58,302 nucleotides of DNA, taken from contig CASENC010000041.1 of assembly GCA_949289215.1 (NCBI GenBank), positions 1-58,302 of the forward strand, written 5' to 3'. Every line of letters starts with the position of its first letter. Position 1 is the stretch's first letter. Source of the stretch: an uncultured Bacteroidales bacterium (GTDB taxonomy: Bacteria > Bacteroidota > Bacteroidia > Bacteroidales > Muribaculaceae). Of the stretch, positions 23,889-32,862 are shown one piece after another. Made by a program: the position numbers and the translations under genes. The notes beneath the pieces were generated by a model. It did not search any database, was not told the origin of the DNA, and saw only the letters and a list, made by a program, of their open reading frames with translations.

Positions 23889-26810
23889 TTAACGCATTCT
23901 GCCCGGAGGAGGCCCCATGGGACCACCTCGGTGCCGACCGCCGGGACCACGGCCGCCATAATCAATCGGAGGCTCGTCGCCGCCACCTTTGTTGCCGAAT
24001 GTGGTGAAACGGTAAGTGAACGAGAACATCACATAGCGAGTGACTGCATTATACTCGCTGTCCTCGATATAACTGGCATTGATAGTGCGGCTTATATTCT
24101 GCTTTTGATGCAGCAAATCATACACTTTCGCTGTGACTGTGGCTGCCTTGTTTTTCAAGAATTGATACGAGATCGATGCATTCCACAACCACTGGTCGGT
24201 ATCGTACCCTTCACTGTAACCCTGTGTGCCGCTATAAGAAAGGTCGGTATTGAACACCAAGCCAAACGGTGTATAATAAGCCCCATTAAACATGGCCCCG
24301 TAACTGTGTATGATGCGGTCGTTTTGCGACTGCACGGTGTTGTGTGTCACTTGCACATTATAATTGGGACGAAGTTCCAACTGCACGGCGTCGGTGTTAA
24401 AACGTATCCCCGGCGACAGGTTCACCGAGAGCGAGCCGCTACGGTTGTAAAGGCCGTTGTTGTAACCCACAGTATTGGAATAGCGCAAAGCCCCCATCGA
24501 CGAGAAATACCAGCTCTTGTTACGGAACGGGAAACTTATCATTCCCATCAAGTTTCCGTTCCACACGCCATTTACATTTCCATAAGTAGTTACCTGTCCA
24601 CCGGTTTGCGAATCATAATCGGTAGTCGAAATAATACTGTTGGTGGCAAACTGGAAATTGGCCATCGCCATTATGCTGCGTTGACGGTCTTGGTCGAAAT
24701 CGCTATACCGCAAATTGAAACGTTGCGTAAACGTGGGATTAAGGTCGGGGTTACCTACTACAATGCGCAACGGATTCGACACATCGGCCACAGGCTGCAA
24801 TTGCGTCAACGACGGTTGCGAAGAACGGGCACGGTAATCAAATGCCAACGAGCGTGATTTGCTCATCTTGAAACGTATGCGGGCATACGGGGCTACGTTC
24901 CACACCCATCGGGTGGCAATGTTGCGGTCGGGATTGATGAGATCTTCGCTGCTTGACATCGATGAATTCACCATAGCCCCCACATCAAGATTGTAATTCT
25001 CACGCACCTGCTTAAAGCCCACTTGCAGCGACTGGTTGAAATAATTGTTGCGGAAGCGGTTGCTTTGCTCCGCGTTAAGTTCGGGTTGCAACTCGTCTTC
25101 CACTATTTGGCGCAACATGGTGGGATTAGTCCATGCCAACGAGCCGTATTCTTCTACCACATATCTCTTGAACGATGGGTCGCGAAGCATTGACATAAGC
25201 GCGCTATTGGTAGCAGCGGTGGCCGACGTAGCCGACACAAGGTCATACACATACTTGTCGGCATTGTTGAAACGGTATTGACCGTTATACGAAAACGTCA
25301 GGAACCGGGCATTCTTAACATCACCCAGTGGTTCGGTCCACGTCAGGCGGCCTTGCACGCTATTGCTCCACTGGTGGTTGTTGTATATTTGATTGACAGT
25401 GCTATCTTCAGATAAAAGGTAATAATTATAACCAGTGTAAGTGCTGCCATCTTCCTTGGTATCGCTGAACTGGTAATTAAGACTTGCACTATAACTGCGC
25501 CCGGGGTGGCTGCGGAACTTATGGTTGAACACAAGGCGGCCGCTGAACTCATAGCTTGTACCATCGTTATACTTATTGCTCAAACTGCGGTTGACAAGCG
25601 AACGGGCTGCATCGCCTGCACGGGTGGCCGAGCTGTCGGCACTCTCCGAGTCGCTGAAGTTCACCGAAAAGCGCGGACGGAACTCTAATGTCGAGAACGA
25701 ATCGATTTCCCACTTCAGGCGGAAGTTTCCCGAAATATTGTGCCCGCGATCGCGCGACGAACCGGCCTCATCATAATAAGACGTAGAATCGGGGAACAAG
25801 TATTGCCGGTTACTGCTGTTGCGGCTGTCACGATCGCTGTGGGAATAAAACACGTCGCCGCCCACACGCAACTTGTCCTCACTGCCCACGGCAAAATTCA
25901 CACCTATCGACTGCGTGGTGCTGATGCCGTTGCGGCCGCCAAAGCGCGTGAAACGCGATGCACCACGGTCGGTAAATCCCATCTCGTTAGTGTTATTGGC
26001 ACTGCCGAGTATCGAGAACTGGTTCTTGTCACGGAAATAATTCACCATGAAATTGCCCGAATATCGGTCGTCGGTACCATAACCGCCTGTAACATTACCG
26101 AACCACCCGTTCTTCATCCCCTTTTTCACCGTCAGGTTTATCACAGTCTCGTCCTCGCCGTCGTCCACGCCGGTAAGCCGGGCAAGGTCGCTCTTCCTGT
26201 CTATTACCTGCAACTTGTCAACCATATTCACCGGCAGGTTCTTGGTTGCCACCTTGGGATCGTCCGAGAAAAATTCTTCACCGTCAACCAATATTTTGGT
26301 TATCTCCTTGCCATTGGCCGTTATTTTACCTTCACTGTCAACCTCCACACCGGGCAGGCGTTTCAGCAAATCTTCCACCACGGCATTGGGCTGAGTGCGA
26401 TATGAGTCGGCATTATATTCTATTGTGTCTTCCTTCACCACAATTTCGGTTTTCACACCCACTACGGTGGTTTCCTGCAGCAAGATGCTGCTCTCGGTCA
26501 TCGCAATTTTGCCAAGGTTGACACTTTTGCCTGCCATTTCCACATTGCGCGTCACGGTCTCATAACCAAGGAACGTAAAACTCACTATATACTTGCCACG
26601 AGCCACACCGCCAAGGCGGAACGAACCATCATTACCTGCCGAGACGGCTGCCACAAACGTGCTGTCGGCATTATTGCGCATTAGCCTCACCGAGGCACCG
26701 GAAAGCGGCGATTGGTCGGTACCCGACACAAGCATTCCACTCAAATCGGCAGCCGAAACACCAAAACTTGTAATAAGCAACCATACAGCTATCAGCCAAA
26801 AGCGTTTCAT
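23889..26810 (-). CDS. Outer-membrane beta-barrel receptor (TonB-receptor-like, CarboxypepD-regulatory N-domain)
   Basis: 973 aa from the ATG at 26810, with a signal peptide ending VSA. Residues about 25-110 form a carboxypeptidase-regulatory-like domain (SGMLVSGTDQSPLSGASV, GSFRLGGVARGKYIVSF). A plug-like domain follows (about 125-230, NAVVEDLLKRLPGVEVD, ITKILVDGEEFFSDDPK), then a long barrel of the OMP_b-brl_3 type. It resembles SusC/TonB-dependent transporters, but no SusD partner is adjacent. The substrate is unknown. The C-terminal tail is unusual, a Gly/Pro/Arg-rich stretch (GGRGPGGRHRGG, MGPPPGRMR) after the last barrel strand. It is a single-gene unit with a 5' stem-loop and its own terminator. 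Confidence 0.85.
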   Translation of the reverse strand: MKRFWLIAVWLLITSFGVSAADLSGMLVSGTDQSPLSGASVRLMRNNADSTFVAAVSAGNDGSFRLGGVARGKYIVSFTFLGYETVTRNVEMAGKSVNLGKIAMTESSILLQETTVVGVKTEIVVKEDTIEYNADSYRTQPNAVVEDLLKRLPGVEVDSEGKITANGKEITKILVDGEEFFSDDPKVATKNLPVNMVDKLQVIDRKSDLARLTGVDDGEDETVINLTVKKGMKNGWFGNVTGGYGTDDRYSGNFMVNYFRDKNQFSILGSANNTNEMGFTDRGASRFTRFGGRNGISTTQSIGVNFAVGSEDKLRVGGDVFYSHSDRDSRNSSNRQYLFPDSTSYYDEAGSSRDRGHNISGNFRLKWEIDSFSTLEFRPRFSVNFSDSESADSSATRAGDAARSLVNRSLSNKYNDGTSYEFSGRLVFNHKFRSHPGRSYSASLNYQFSDTKEDGSTYTGYNYYLLSEDSTVNQIYNNHQWSNSVQGRLTWTEPLGDVKNARFLTFSYNGQYRFNNADKYVYDLVSATSATAATNSALMSMLRDPSFKRYVVEEYGSLAWTNPTMLRQIVEDELQPELNAEQSNRFRNNYFNQSLQVGFKQVRENYNLDVGAMVNSSMSSSEDLINPDRNIATRWVWNVAPYARIRFKMSKSRSLAFDYRARSSQPSLTQLQPVADVSNPLRIVVGNPDLNPTFTQRFNLRYSDFDQDRQRSIMAMANFQFATNSIISTTDYDSQTGGQVTTYGNVNGVWNGNLMGMISFPFRNKSWYFSSMGALRYSNTVGYNNGLYNRSGSLSVNLSPGIRFNTDAVQLELRPNYNVQVTHNTVQSQNDRIIHSYGAMFNGAYYTPFGLVFNTDLSYSGTQGYSEGYDTDQWLWNASISYQFLKNKAATVTAKVYDLLHQKQNISRTINASYIEDSEYNAVTRYVMFSFTYRFTTFGNKGGGDEPPIDYGGRGPGGRHRGGPMGPPPGRMR

Positions 26811-26836
26811 TTTTATCAAAATTCATATATTACGTT

Positions 26837-26874
26837 AAAACTGTATTCCACACCAAGGTGCGGAATACAGTTTT
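26837..26874 (-). promoter_or_regulatory. 5'-terminal stem-loop of the barrel-gene mRNA
   Basis: Arms 26837-26849 and 26862-26874 (aaaactgtattcc and ggaatacagtttt) pair perfectly, with a further cacc/ggtg inside. The promoter box at 26889-26882 places the predicted transcript start immediately before the hairpin, so the mRNA would begin with it. On the plus strand the hairpin is followed by T and could also act as a terminator. Confidence 0.55.
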
Positions 26875-26881
26875 TTAGATA

Positions 26882-26889
26882 CAAATTTA
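26882..26889 (-). promoter_or_regulatory. Promoter -7 box for the barrel gene
   Basis: TAAATTTG on the minus strand, about 72 bp before the ATG at 26810. No good -33 element was found. Confidence 0.5.
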
Positions 26890-26910
26890 GCGGCAAAGTT
26901 TAATTGTTCC

Positions 26911-26918
26911 TATCTTTG
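26911..26918 (+). promoter_or_regulatory. Promoter -7 box for the ABC exporter
   Basis: TATCTTTG, with TTTA 21 bp upstream as a near -33 match, and 31 bp before the ATG at 26950. Confidence 0.6.
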
Positions 26919-26949
26919 CAAAGTAATTATTCCACTGCTATTTTTAACG

Positions 26950-28776
26950 ATGAAAGAATTTCTCTTATTAGCCAAGCGTTTTATATCACCCTACAAAAAA
27001 TATCTTGTACTGAATATTTTATTCAATATTCTGTCGGCATTTCTCACACTTTTCTCGTTTGCTATCATTATCCCCATACTGGAAATGCTGTTCAACATCA
27101 GCCAACAGCATTATGAATTCATGGCATGGGGCTCGGCCGACACGAGTGAGGTGATTATCAATAATTTCTACTACTACACACAGGAAATCATCGTCAACCA
27201 TGGGAAATCGGTGGCCCTTGCCACCCTTGCAGCACTGCTTGTGTTCATGACAATGCTGAAAACAGGCACGGCATATCTGAGTGCCTACTATAGCATTCCC
27301 ATGCGAACAGGTATCGTGCGAGACATCCGTAACAAGATATATGACAAAGTGGTATCACTTCCCATAGGATTCTTCACCAACGAGCGCAAGGGCGATGTCA
27401 TGGCTCGCATAAGCGGCGACGTGACCGAGGTTGAAAACTCCATAACCTCATCGATAAACATGCTGTTCAAGAATCCCATAATCATTATCATCTGCCTTGC
27501 GACAATGATTTATGTAAGCTGGCAGCTCACAATATTCGTCCTTATCCTGCTTCCGTTGGCAGGAACGCTCATGGGCAAAGTGGGCAAAAACCTGAAACGT
27601 GCATCGCTCGAAGGGCAAACGCAATGGGGTGTGCTGCTTTCAAACATCGAAGAAACCCTGGGCGGCCTGCGCATAGTGAAAGCTTTCAATGCCGAAAATA
27701 AAGTATCGGGACGCTTCAAGAAAGAAAACGAGAAATTTGTGCGGATATCAAACCGCATGAACCGCCGATACGAACTTGCTCACCCTATGAGCGAATTTCT
27801 TGGCACCCTAACCATTGCCATAGTGTTGTGGTTTGGCGGCACACTTATACTTGATGGCAATAGTTCTATAAGTGCGGCAAAATTCATCTACTACATGGTG
27901 ATTTTCTACTCCATCATCAATCCTGCCAAAGATTTGTCGAAAGCTGTTTACTCTATCCAGCGCGGTATGGCATCGATGGAACGCATCGACAAAATTCTAA
28001 AAGCCGACAACCCCATAAAAGACCCGGCTAACCCCAAACCCATTCCCACAGAAAAGCCTTCGATACGGTACAACAACGTTAGTTTCCGCTATACCCAGAA
28101 TTGGGTGCTGAAAGATGTATCGCTCGAAATCCCGTTTGGACACACAGTGGCACTTGTAGGACAGTCGGGCTCCGGGAAATCAACCATGGCCGACATGCTG
28201 CCGCGCTTCTACGATGTCAATGAGGGGTCAATCACCCTCAACGGTACCGATGTACGCGACTTGCGCGTACACGACCTGCGCTCGCTCATGGGCAACGTGA
28301 ACCAAGAAGCCATTTTGTTTAACGATTCGTTCTACAACAATATTACCTTCGGCGTGGAAAACGCCACACGCGAGCAGGTGGAAGAAGCCGCACGCATAGC
28401 CAATGCCTATGACTTCATCATGGAAACCGAAGACGGATTTGACACCAATATCGGCGACCGTGGCTGCCGCCTCTCGGGCGGACAACGCCAACGCATAAGC
28501 ATTGCCCGTGCCATACTTAAAAACCCGCCGATACTGATACTCGACGAGGCCACATCGGCTCTCGACACCGAAAGCGAACACTGTGTGCAAGAAGCTCTCG
28601 ACCGTCTTATGAAAGACCGCACCACGCTTGTCATCGCCCACCGCCTATCGACGATACGCAATGCCGACCTTATATGCGTGATGCACGAAGGCCGCATAGT
28701 GGAACGCGGCACTCACGACGAACTTATAGCCCTTGGCGGGCAATACAAGCATCTTGTGGATATGCAAAAGTTTTAA
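26950..28776 (+). CDS. ABC exporter, fused permease and ATPase (MsbA-like)
   Basis: 608 aa. The N-terminal six-helix exporter domain (about 20-330) contains the conserved PIGFFTNERKGDVMARISGD segment. The nucleotide-binding domain (about 365-600) has Walker A GQSGSGKS, the Q-loop NVNQEAILFNDS, signature LSGGQRQR and Walker B LILDEATSALD followed by the switch His in IAHRLST. Half-exporters of this layout dimerise and flip lipids, such as lipid A in MsbA, or export drugs or peptides; the lipid role is inferred. purN follows after 10 bp, so the two are probably co-transcribed. Confidence 0.9.
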   Translation: MKEFLLLAKRFISPYKKYLVLNILFNILSAFLTLFSFAIIIPILEMLFNISQQHYEFMAWGSADTSEVIINNFYYYTQEIIVNHGKSVALATLAALLVFMTMLKTGTAYLSAYYSIPMRTGIVRDIRNKIYDKVVSLPIGFFTNERKGDVMARISGDVTEVENSITSSINMLFKNPIIIIICLATMIYVSWQLTIFVLILLPLAGTLMGKVGKNLKRASLEGQTQWGVLLSNIEETLGGLRIVKAFNAENKVSGRFKKENEKFVRISNRMNRRYELAHPMSEFLGTLTIAIVLWFGGTLILDGNSSISAAKFIYYMVIFYSIINPAKDLSKAVYSIQRGMASMERIDKILKADNPIKDPANPKPIPTEKPSIRYNNVSFRYTQNWVLKDVSLEIPFGHTVALVGQSGSGKSTMADMLPRFYDVNEGSITLNGTDVRDLRVHDLRSLMGNVNQEAILFNDSFYNNITFGVENATREQVEEAARIANAYDFIMETEDGFDTNIGDRGCRLSGGQRQRISIARAILKNPPILILDEATSALDTESEHCVQEALDRLMKDRTTLVIAHRLSTIRNADLICVMHEGRIVERGTHDELIALGGQYKHLVDMQKF

Positions 28777-28786
28777 ACCGACGATT

Positions 28787-29365
28787 ATGGTAAATATAGT
28801 AATATTCGCATCGGGCACCGGCACAAACGCCGAAAACATAGCCCGATATTTCGCCGACAGCGGCACGGTGAAAGTCGCCGCACTTTTCACAGGCAACTCG
28901 CGTGCCGGTGCAATCGAGCGCATGGAGCGTTACGGCGTGCCGTGCCGCATTTTCAGCCGCGAGCAGTGGAATAACCCCGTCGAAATAGTTGACGAGCTAA
29001 AACGGTTCGATACGCGCCTCATTGTGCTTGCAGGTTTCCTGAGCATGGTACACAAGCCTGTCATCGATGCCGTAAGCGGCAACATAATTAATATACACCC
29101 GTCGCTGCTGCCTCGCCACGGCGGCAAAGGGATGTGGGGCATGAATGTGCACCGTGCCGTGCTCGAAGCAGGCGACAGCGAGAGCGGAATAACTATACAT
29201 TATGTGACCGAAGAAATCGACGGCGGCTCCATAATATGCCAACGCCGCTGCCCTGTTCTCCCGGGCGACACTCCCGAAGAACTTGCCATGCGCGTCCACG
29301 CCCTTGAATACGAGGCATTTCCTGCCGTTATCGAGCAGCTCGCAGCCCAACTAAAGGCAACGTGA
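28787..29365 (+). CDS. Phosphoribosylglycinamide formyltransferase
   Basis: 192 aa from the ATG at 28787, chosen because MVNIVIFASGTGTNAENI aligns with the family start. It transfers a formyl group from 10-formyl-tetrahydrofolate to GAR in step three of purine synthesis. Seen are the phosphate loop SGTGTNAENI, catalytic segment INIHPSLLPRHGGKG with Asn and His, and the aspartate loop TEEIDGGSI. The length is normal for the family. It sits 10 bp behind the ABC exporter gene. Its last 15 bp overlap a doubtful convergent frame. Confidence 0.93.
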   Translation: MVNIVIFASGTGTNAENIARYFADSGTVKVAALFTGNSRAGAIERMERYGVPCRIFSREQWNNPVEIVDELKRFDTRLIVLAGFLSMVHKPVIDAVSGNIINIHPSLLPRHGGKGMWGMNVHRAVLEAGDSESGITIHYVTEEIDGGSIICQRRCPVLPGDTPEELAMRVHALEYEAFPAVIEQLAAQLKAT

Positions 29366-29626
29366 GTATGCCGCCGTTCCGTTTTTTCCTTCATTGTTGA
29401 CAAATACCGGCGGCACACCGTCATGTTCCCACGAGGAGACGGCATATGATGTGCTGTCTTCATTGGCGACTATGACTTCGACAGACGAATCTGCTTCATC
29501 GCCGCCAATCAACGACAAACAGTCATTGACTGTAATTCCCCATCGTTGCAACGACTTATCGGTTGCCAGCATTATACCCGATGCCAGCAATGTCAACAAC
29601 ACGGAATATATCACGCAATTTTTCAC
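29351..29626 (-). CDS. Small hypothetical secreted protein (doubtful)
   Basis: 91 aa from a GTG codon, a start that is rare in this phylum. The N-terminus MKNCVIYSVLLTLLASGIML looks like a signal peptide, and the remainder is acidic and featureless. It overlaps the 3' end of purN on the opposite strand by 15 bp. No TAnnTTTG box was found upstream. It could be a real small exported protein or a chance frame. Confidence 0.4.
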   Translation of the reverse strand: MKNCVIYSVLLTLLASGIMLATDKSLQRWGITVNDCLSLIGGDEADSSVEVIVANEDSTSYAVSSWEHDGVPPVFVNNEGKNGTAAYSRCL

Positions 29627-29686
29627 AATAATTCAATCTTTTTCCTAATAAACCCGGAAGCAATGAAAATCTTGCATCGGTTTTAG

Positions 29687-29694
29687 TAATTTTG
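29687..29694 (+). promoter_or_regulatory. Promoter -7 box for the DUF3943 gene
   Basis: TAATTTTG, 21 bp before the ATG at 29716. It rules out the earlier in-frame TTG at 29692, which would overlap the box. Confidence 0.6.
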
Positions 29695-29715
29695 TCATAT
29701 TATTTACACACAATA

Positions 29716-31287
29716 ATGTCAAAACTCCGCAACATTCTACTTCTGCTTACGGCATTGCCTTTTCTATTGTCGGCTCAAGCTATACCCGATAGCATCGCTG
29801 CTCCGACACTTTATACACGCCATCTTGTAAGCACTCCGGTTCCACCGGTGGGCAACGACTCGGTGCGACTCGGAAAAAAGTCGTTTTGGCGGGCATCGGC
29901 CGAAACCGTCGGCTTCAACATAGGGTTGTGGGCATTCGACCGATATGTGCAAAAAGGGCACTATGCTTATATTTCGCTCAATACCATAAAAGAGAACTTC
30001 AAGCATGGTTTCGAGTGGGATAACGACCATCTAAGCACCAATATGTTTGCCCACCCGTATAACGGCTCGCTGTTCTACAACGCAGGCCGCTCCAACGGTT
30101 ACAACTTTTGGCAATCGGAACTGTTCGCAATCGGAGGCAGTGCAATGTGGGAAATGTTCATGGAATGCGAATATCCATCGACCAACGACATCATAGCCAC
30201 CCCTGTGGGCGGTGCGGCGATAGGAGAAGTGCTTTACCGTACTTCAGATCTCGTGCTCGACGACCGCTCGGCAGGCGGGGAACGCTTTGGACGCGAATTG
30301 GCGGCATTCATCATATCTCCCATGCGTGGCTTCACACGCATCATAACCGGACGGGCTTGGGAAAAACGTTCCACTCCGGGGCGGCGTTTCGGTGTACCGC
30401 CCATCAGCGTGTCACTGTCGCTCGGCTCCCGAATGCTGGTGTTCCAAGACGATGACAACTTGGCCAAAGCCGGTGCCGCCGCCCGCATCGACATCGAATA
30501 TGGCGACCGTTTTGCCAATTCATCGAAGGTGCCATACGATTATTTCAGTTTCCTGCTGGAACTCAATGCAATGAAGACTCAACCACTGCTCAGCCGCGTG
30601 GAAATAATAGGCCGCCTGCTATCCCGTGGGATAATAAGCGAAGACAAGTGCGGCCTTTCGGTGGGAATGTACCAACACTTCGATTATTTCGACTCCGACA
30701 CTATCAGCGACGAGCCTATCCCCGGCAACCTGAAGCCTTGCGTGGTTCCCTACAAATTAGGCACACCGGCCTCGGTGGGCGGTGGCCTGATACTGCGCTA
30801 TGCCGCCTCGCCACGGTGGTCGCTCGATGCTTACTTGCACGCAAACGCAGTGGTGCTTGGTGGCATATTGTCCGACTTTTACCGTTTTTACCATCGCAAC
30901 TATAACTGGGGTTCGGGCTTCTCGTTCAAACTTGGACTGAATTTAAATTTCAACAACCGATTCTCGATAAACTTGGCAAACAGGTTTTATAAGTTATATA
31001 CGTGGAAAGGATATGACCCCGACATCGACTGGTCGCTTACGCCGGGTGGGGAGCCGGTAAATGTGCAAGGAAACAGCTCCCATGCTATTTTCAGCCACAC
31101 AGAATTAAGAGCCGACTACAGGATTTGGCAAAGGCTGTATGCAACCATAGGACTCGACTGGTATTACCGCACATCAACCTACCAACACATGATGTACTTC
31201 ACCGACCCCATAAACTGGGGTGTCAGCACCCCCATAATCGACAGCCACCAAGTGGGCCTCCACCTGATGCTCACCTACGCCTTCTGA
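29716..31287 (+). CDS. DUF3943 family outer-membrane-type protein
   Basis: 523 aa with a signal peptide (residues 1-21, ending SAQA). The DUF3943-like core (about 80-200) includes KENFKHGFEWDNDHLSTNMF, AHPYNGSLFYNAGRSNGYNF and the ATPVGGAAIGEVLYR helix. The C-terminal half reads as beta-barrel strands (FSFKLGLNLNFNNRFSINL) and ends in Phe. The function of the family is not established; location in the outer membrane is inferred from composition. It is probably a single-gene unit. Confidence 0.75.
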   Translation: MSKLRNILLLLTALPFLLSAQAIPDSIAAPTLYTRHLVSTPVPPVGNDSVRLGKKSFWRASAETVGFNIGLWAFDRYVQKGHYAYISLNTIKENFKHGFEWDNDHLSTNMFAHPYNGSLFYNAGRSNGYNFWQSELFAIGGSAMWEMFMECEYPSTNDIIATPVGGAAIGEVLYRTSDLVLDDRSAGGERFGRELAAFIISPMRGFTRIITGRAWEKRSTPGRRFGVPPISVSLSLGSRMLVFQDDDNLAKAGAAARIDIEYGDRFANSSKVPYDYFSFLLELNAMKTQPLLSRVEIIGRLLSRGIISEDKCGLSVGMYQHFDYFDSDTISDEPIPGNLKPCVVPYKLGTPASVGGGLILRYAASPRWSLDAYLHANAVVLGGILSDFYRFYHRNYNWGSGFSFKLGLNLNFNNRFSINLANRFYKLYTWKGYDPDIDWSLTPGGEPVNVQGNSSHAIFSHTELRADYRIWQRLYATIGLDWYYRTSTYQHMMYFTDPINWGVSTPIIDSHQVGLHLMLTYAF

Positions 31288-31289
31288 TG

Positions 31290-31394
31290 CCAAACAACCA
31301 AACAAAATCGGTCCAAACAACCAAACAAAATCAAGCCAAATAACCAAACAAAATCGGTCCAAATAACCAAACAAAATTAAGCCAAATAACCAAA
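31290..31394. repeat. 23-bp tandem repeats (4 full copies plus a partial)
   Basis: Units start at 31290, 31313, 31336 and 31359, with a partial fifth at 31382. The shared core is ccaaacaaccaaacaaaat, with a/t variation. Unit ends alternate between cggt (1 and 3) and aag (2 and 4), so the higher-order period is 46 bp. The array fills the gap between DUF3943 and the ATPase gene and ends 40 bp before the latter's promoter box. It is not a CRISPR: there are no spacers. Confidence 0.85.
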
Positions 31395-31433
31395 TTCAAA
31401 GTATAATTACTTGAAAATCACAAAACAATTAAT

Positions 31434-31441
31434 TATATTTG
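31434..31441 (+). promoter_or_regulatory. Promoter -7 box for the DUF4143-type ATPase
   Basis: TATATTTG with CTTG 20 bp upstream as a near -33 element. It lies 23 bp before the ATG at 31465, which supports that start. Confidence 0.65.
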
Positions 31442-31464
31442 CAGTACAAAAAAACGACAAAAAT

Positions 31465-32742
31465 ATGGCGGATTACAAGCGTAGGATAGCAGACCAAATA
31501 TTGTCCGATAAGCTAGATGCAATGGGTGCAATATTGATAGAAGGACCTAAAGGCTGCGGTAAAACCACTACCGCAGAACAGCAGGCCAAAAGTGTATTGT
31601 ATATGGACGATCCCGACTATTCAAATCAATATCTGCAAATGGCACAAACAAACATAAAAACACTCTTGAAAGGGAAAACGCCGCGGTTGATCGATGAATG
31701 GCAAATTGTACCTCAATTTTGGGATGCTATACGCTTTGAAGTTGACCACAGAAAAGATGACGGACAATTTATCCTTACCGGCTCGGCCGTTCCTCCCGAT
31801 ATCAGACAAATACGCCATACAGGCACAGGAAGATATGGATGGCTTACAATGCGCACAATGAGCTTGTGGGAGTCTGGGGAATCAAACGGAAGTATCAGTC
31901 TAAATGAATTATTCACTGCTATGCCCGACATTGGGGCAGACAACCAATTGGGTATAGGTCAATTAACATTCCTCGTGTGTAGAGGCGGTTGGCCAAGGGC
32001 AACTAACAAAAGAAACGAAAAAGCAGCATTGATTCAAGCCGTAGAGTATTATGAAGCAATTACGCGCAGTGATATTTCACGAGTGGACGACGTACAGCGC
32101 GACGAGGAACGAGCCAAACGGCTATTGCGCTCATACGCTCGCCATCAAGGTTCGCAAGCAAGCATACCTACCATACTTGCCGACATAGTTGCCAACGAGA
32201 CGCAAGAAATAAGCGATGAAACCATAAGTTCTTATTTGAATGCTTTACGTAAAATATTTGTTATTGAGGATATGCCCGCATGGAATCCCAATATCCGTAG
32301 CAAAACAGCTATTCGGACTACCGATACACGTTATTTTACCGATCCTTCTATAGCTTGTGCCGCATTGGGCCTCGGCCCGTCAGACTTAATCAACGATTTG
32401 AACACATTCGGTCTTTTCTTTGAAACATTGTGCATACGAGATTTGCGCGTATATGCCGATGCTTTAGATGGGAAAGTGTATCATTACCGCGACAAGACCG
32501 GGCTGGAATGTGACGCCGTAGTACACCTGCGTAACGGTTCATACGGCCTTGTTGAAATAAAATTGGGTGGTGACAAACTCATAAACGAAGGGGTGGAAAA
32601 TTTGATTTCATTAAGTAACAAAATTGACACCACTCGAATGAAAGCCCCATCGTTTAAGATGGTTCTCATTGGGGTCGGGAAATATGCCTACCGCCGCCCC
32701 GATGGCGTATATGTAGTGCCAATAGGCTGCCTGAAAGATTAA
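31465..32742 (+). CDS. AAA ATPase with DUF4143 domain
   Basis: 425 aa from the ATG at 31465. The N-terminal AAA_14 domain has Walker A GPKGCGKTT (about 28-36), Walker B-like RLIDEWQ (about 74-80) and the sensor-like strand FILTGSA. The C-terminal DUF4143 region has a winged-helix-like middle (ISDETISSYLNALRKIFVIE) and a nuclease-like beta core (GLECDAVVHL, YGLVEIKLGG). The D/E-x-K pattern is typical of the PD-(D/E)xK fold. These proteins are widespread in Bacteroidetes and often present in variable numbers; the role is unknown. A repeat array precedes it. The G+C content looks lower than in the neighbours, suggesting acquisition. Confidence 0.85.
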   Translation: MADYKRRIADQILSDKLDAMGAILIEGPKGCGKTTTAEQQAKSVLYMDDPDYSNQYLQMAQTNIKTLLKGKTPRLIDEWQIVPQFWDAIRFEVDHRKDDGQFILTGSAVPPDIRQIRHTGTGRYGWLTMRTMSLWESGESNGSISLNELFTAMPDIGADNQLGIGQLTFLVCRGGWPRATNKRNEKAALIQAVEYYEAITRSDISRVDDVQRDEERAKRLLRSYARHQGSQASIPTILADIVANETQEISDETISSYLNALRKIFVIEDMPAWNPNIRSKTAIRTTDTRYFTDPSIACAALGLGPSDLINDLNTFGLFFETLCIRDLRVYADALDGKVYHYRDKTGLECDAVVHLRNGSYGLVEIKLGGDKLINEGVENLISLSNKIDTTRMKAPSFKMVLIGVGKYAYRRPDGVYVVPIGCLKD

Positions 32743-32862
32743 TCCATACGTTATGTGGCTTATTCTACGCAGAATGGGGAACGTGAGGAATAATAGATGC
32801 ATTTTATGGTTAAAGTGCAGCGGCACTGTTATGGTCGTTCCATTGCCTAAAGAGCAACCCGA

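Noticed and set aside
31290-31394. Possible CRISPR array
   Set aside because: The units are directly adjacent without unique spacers, and no cas genes are present.
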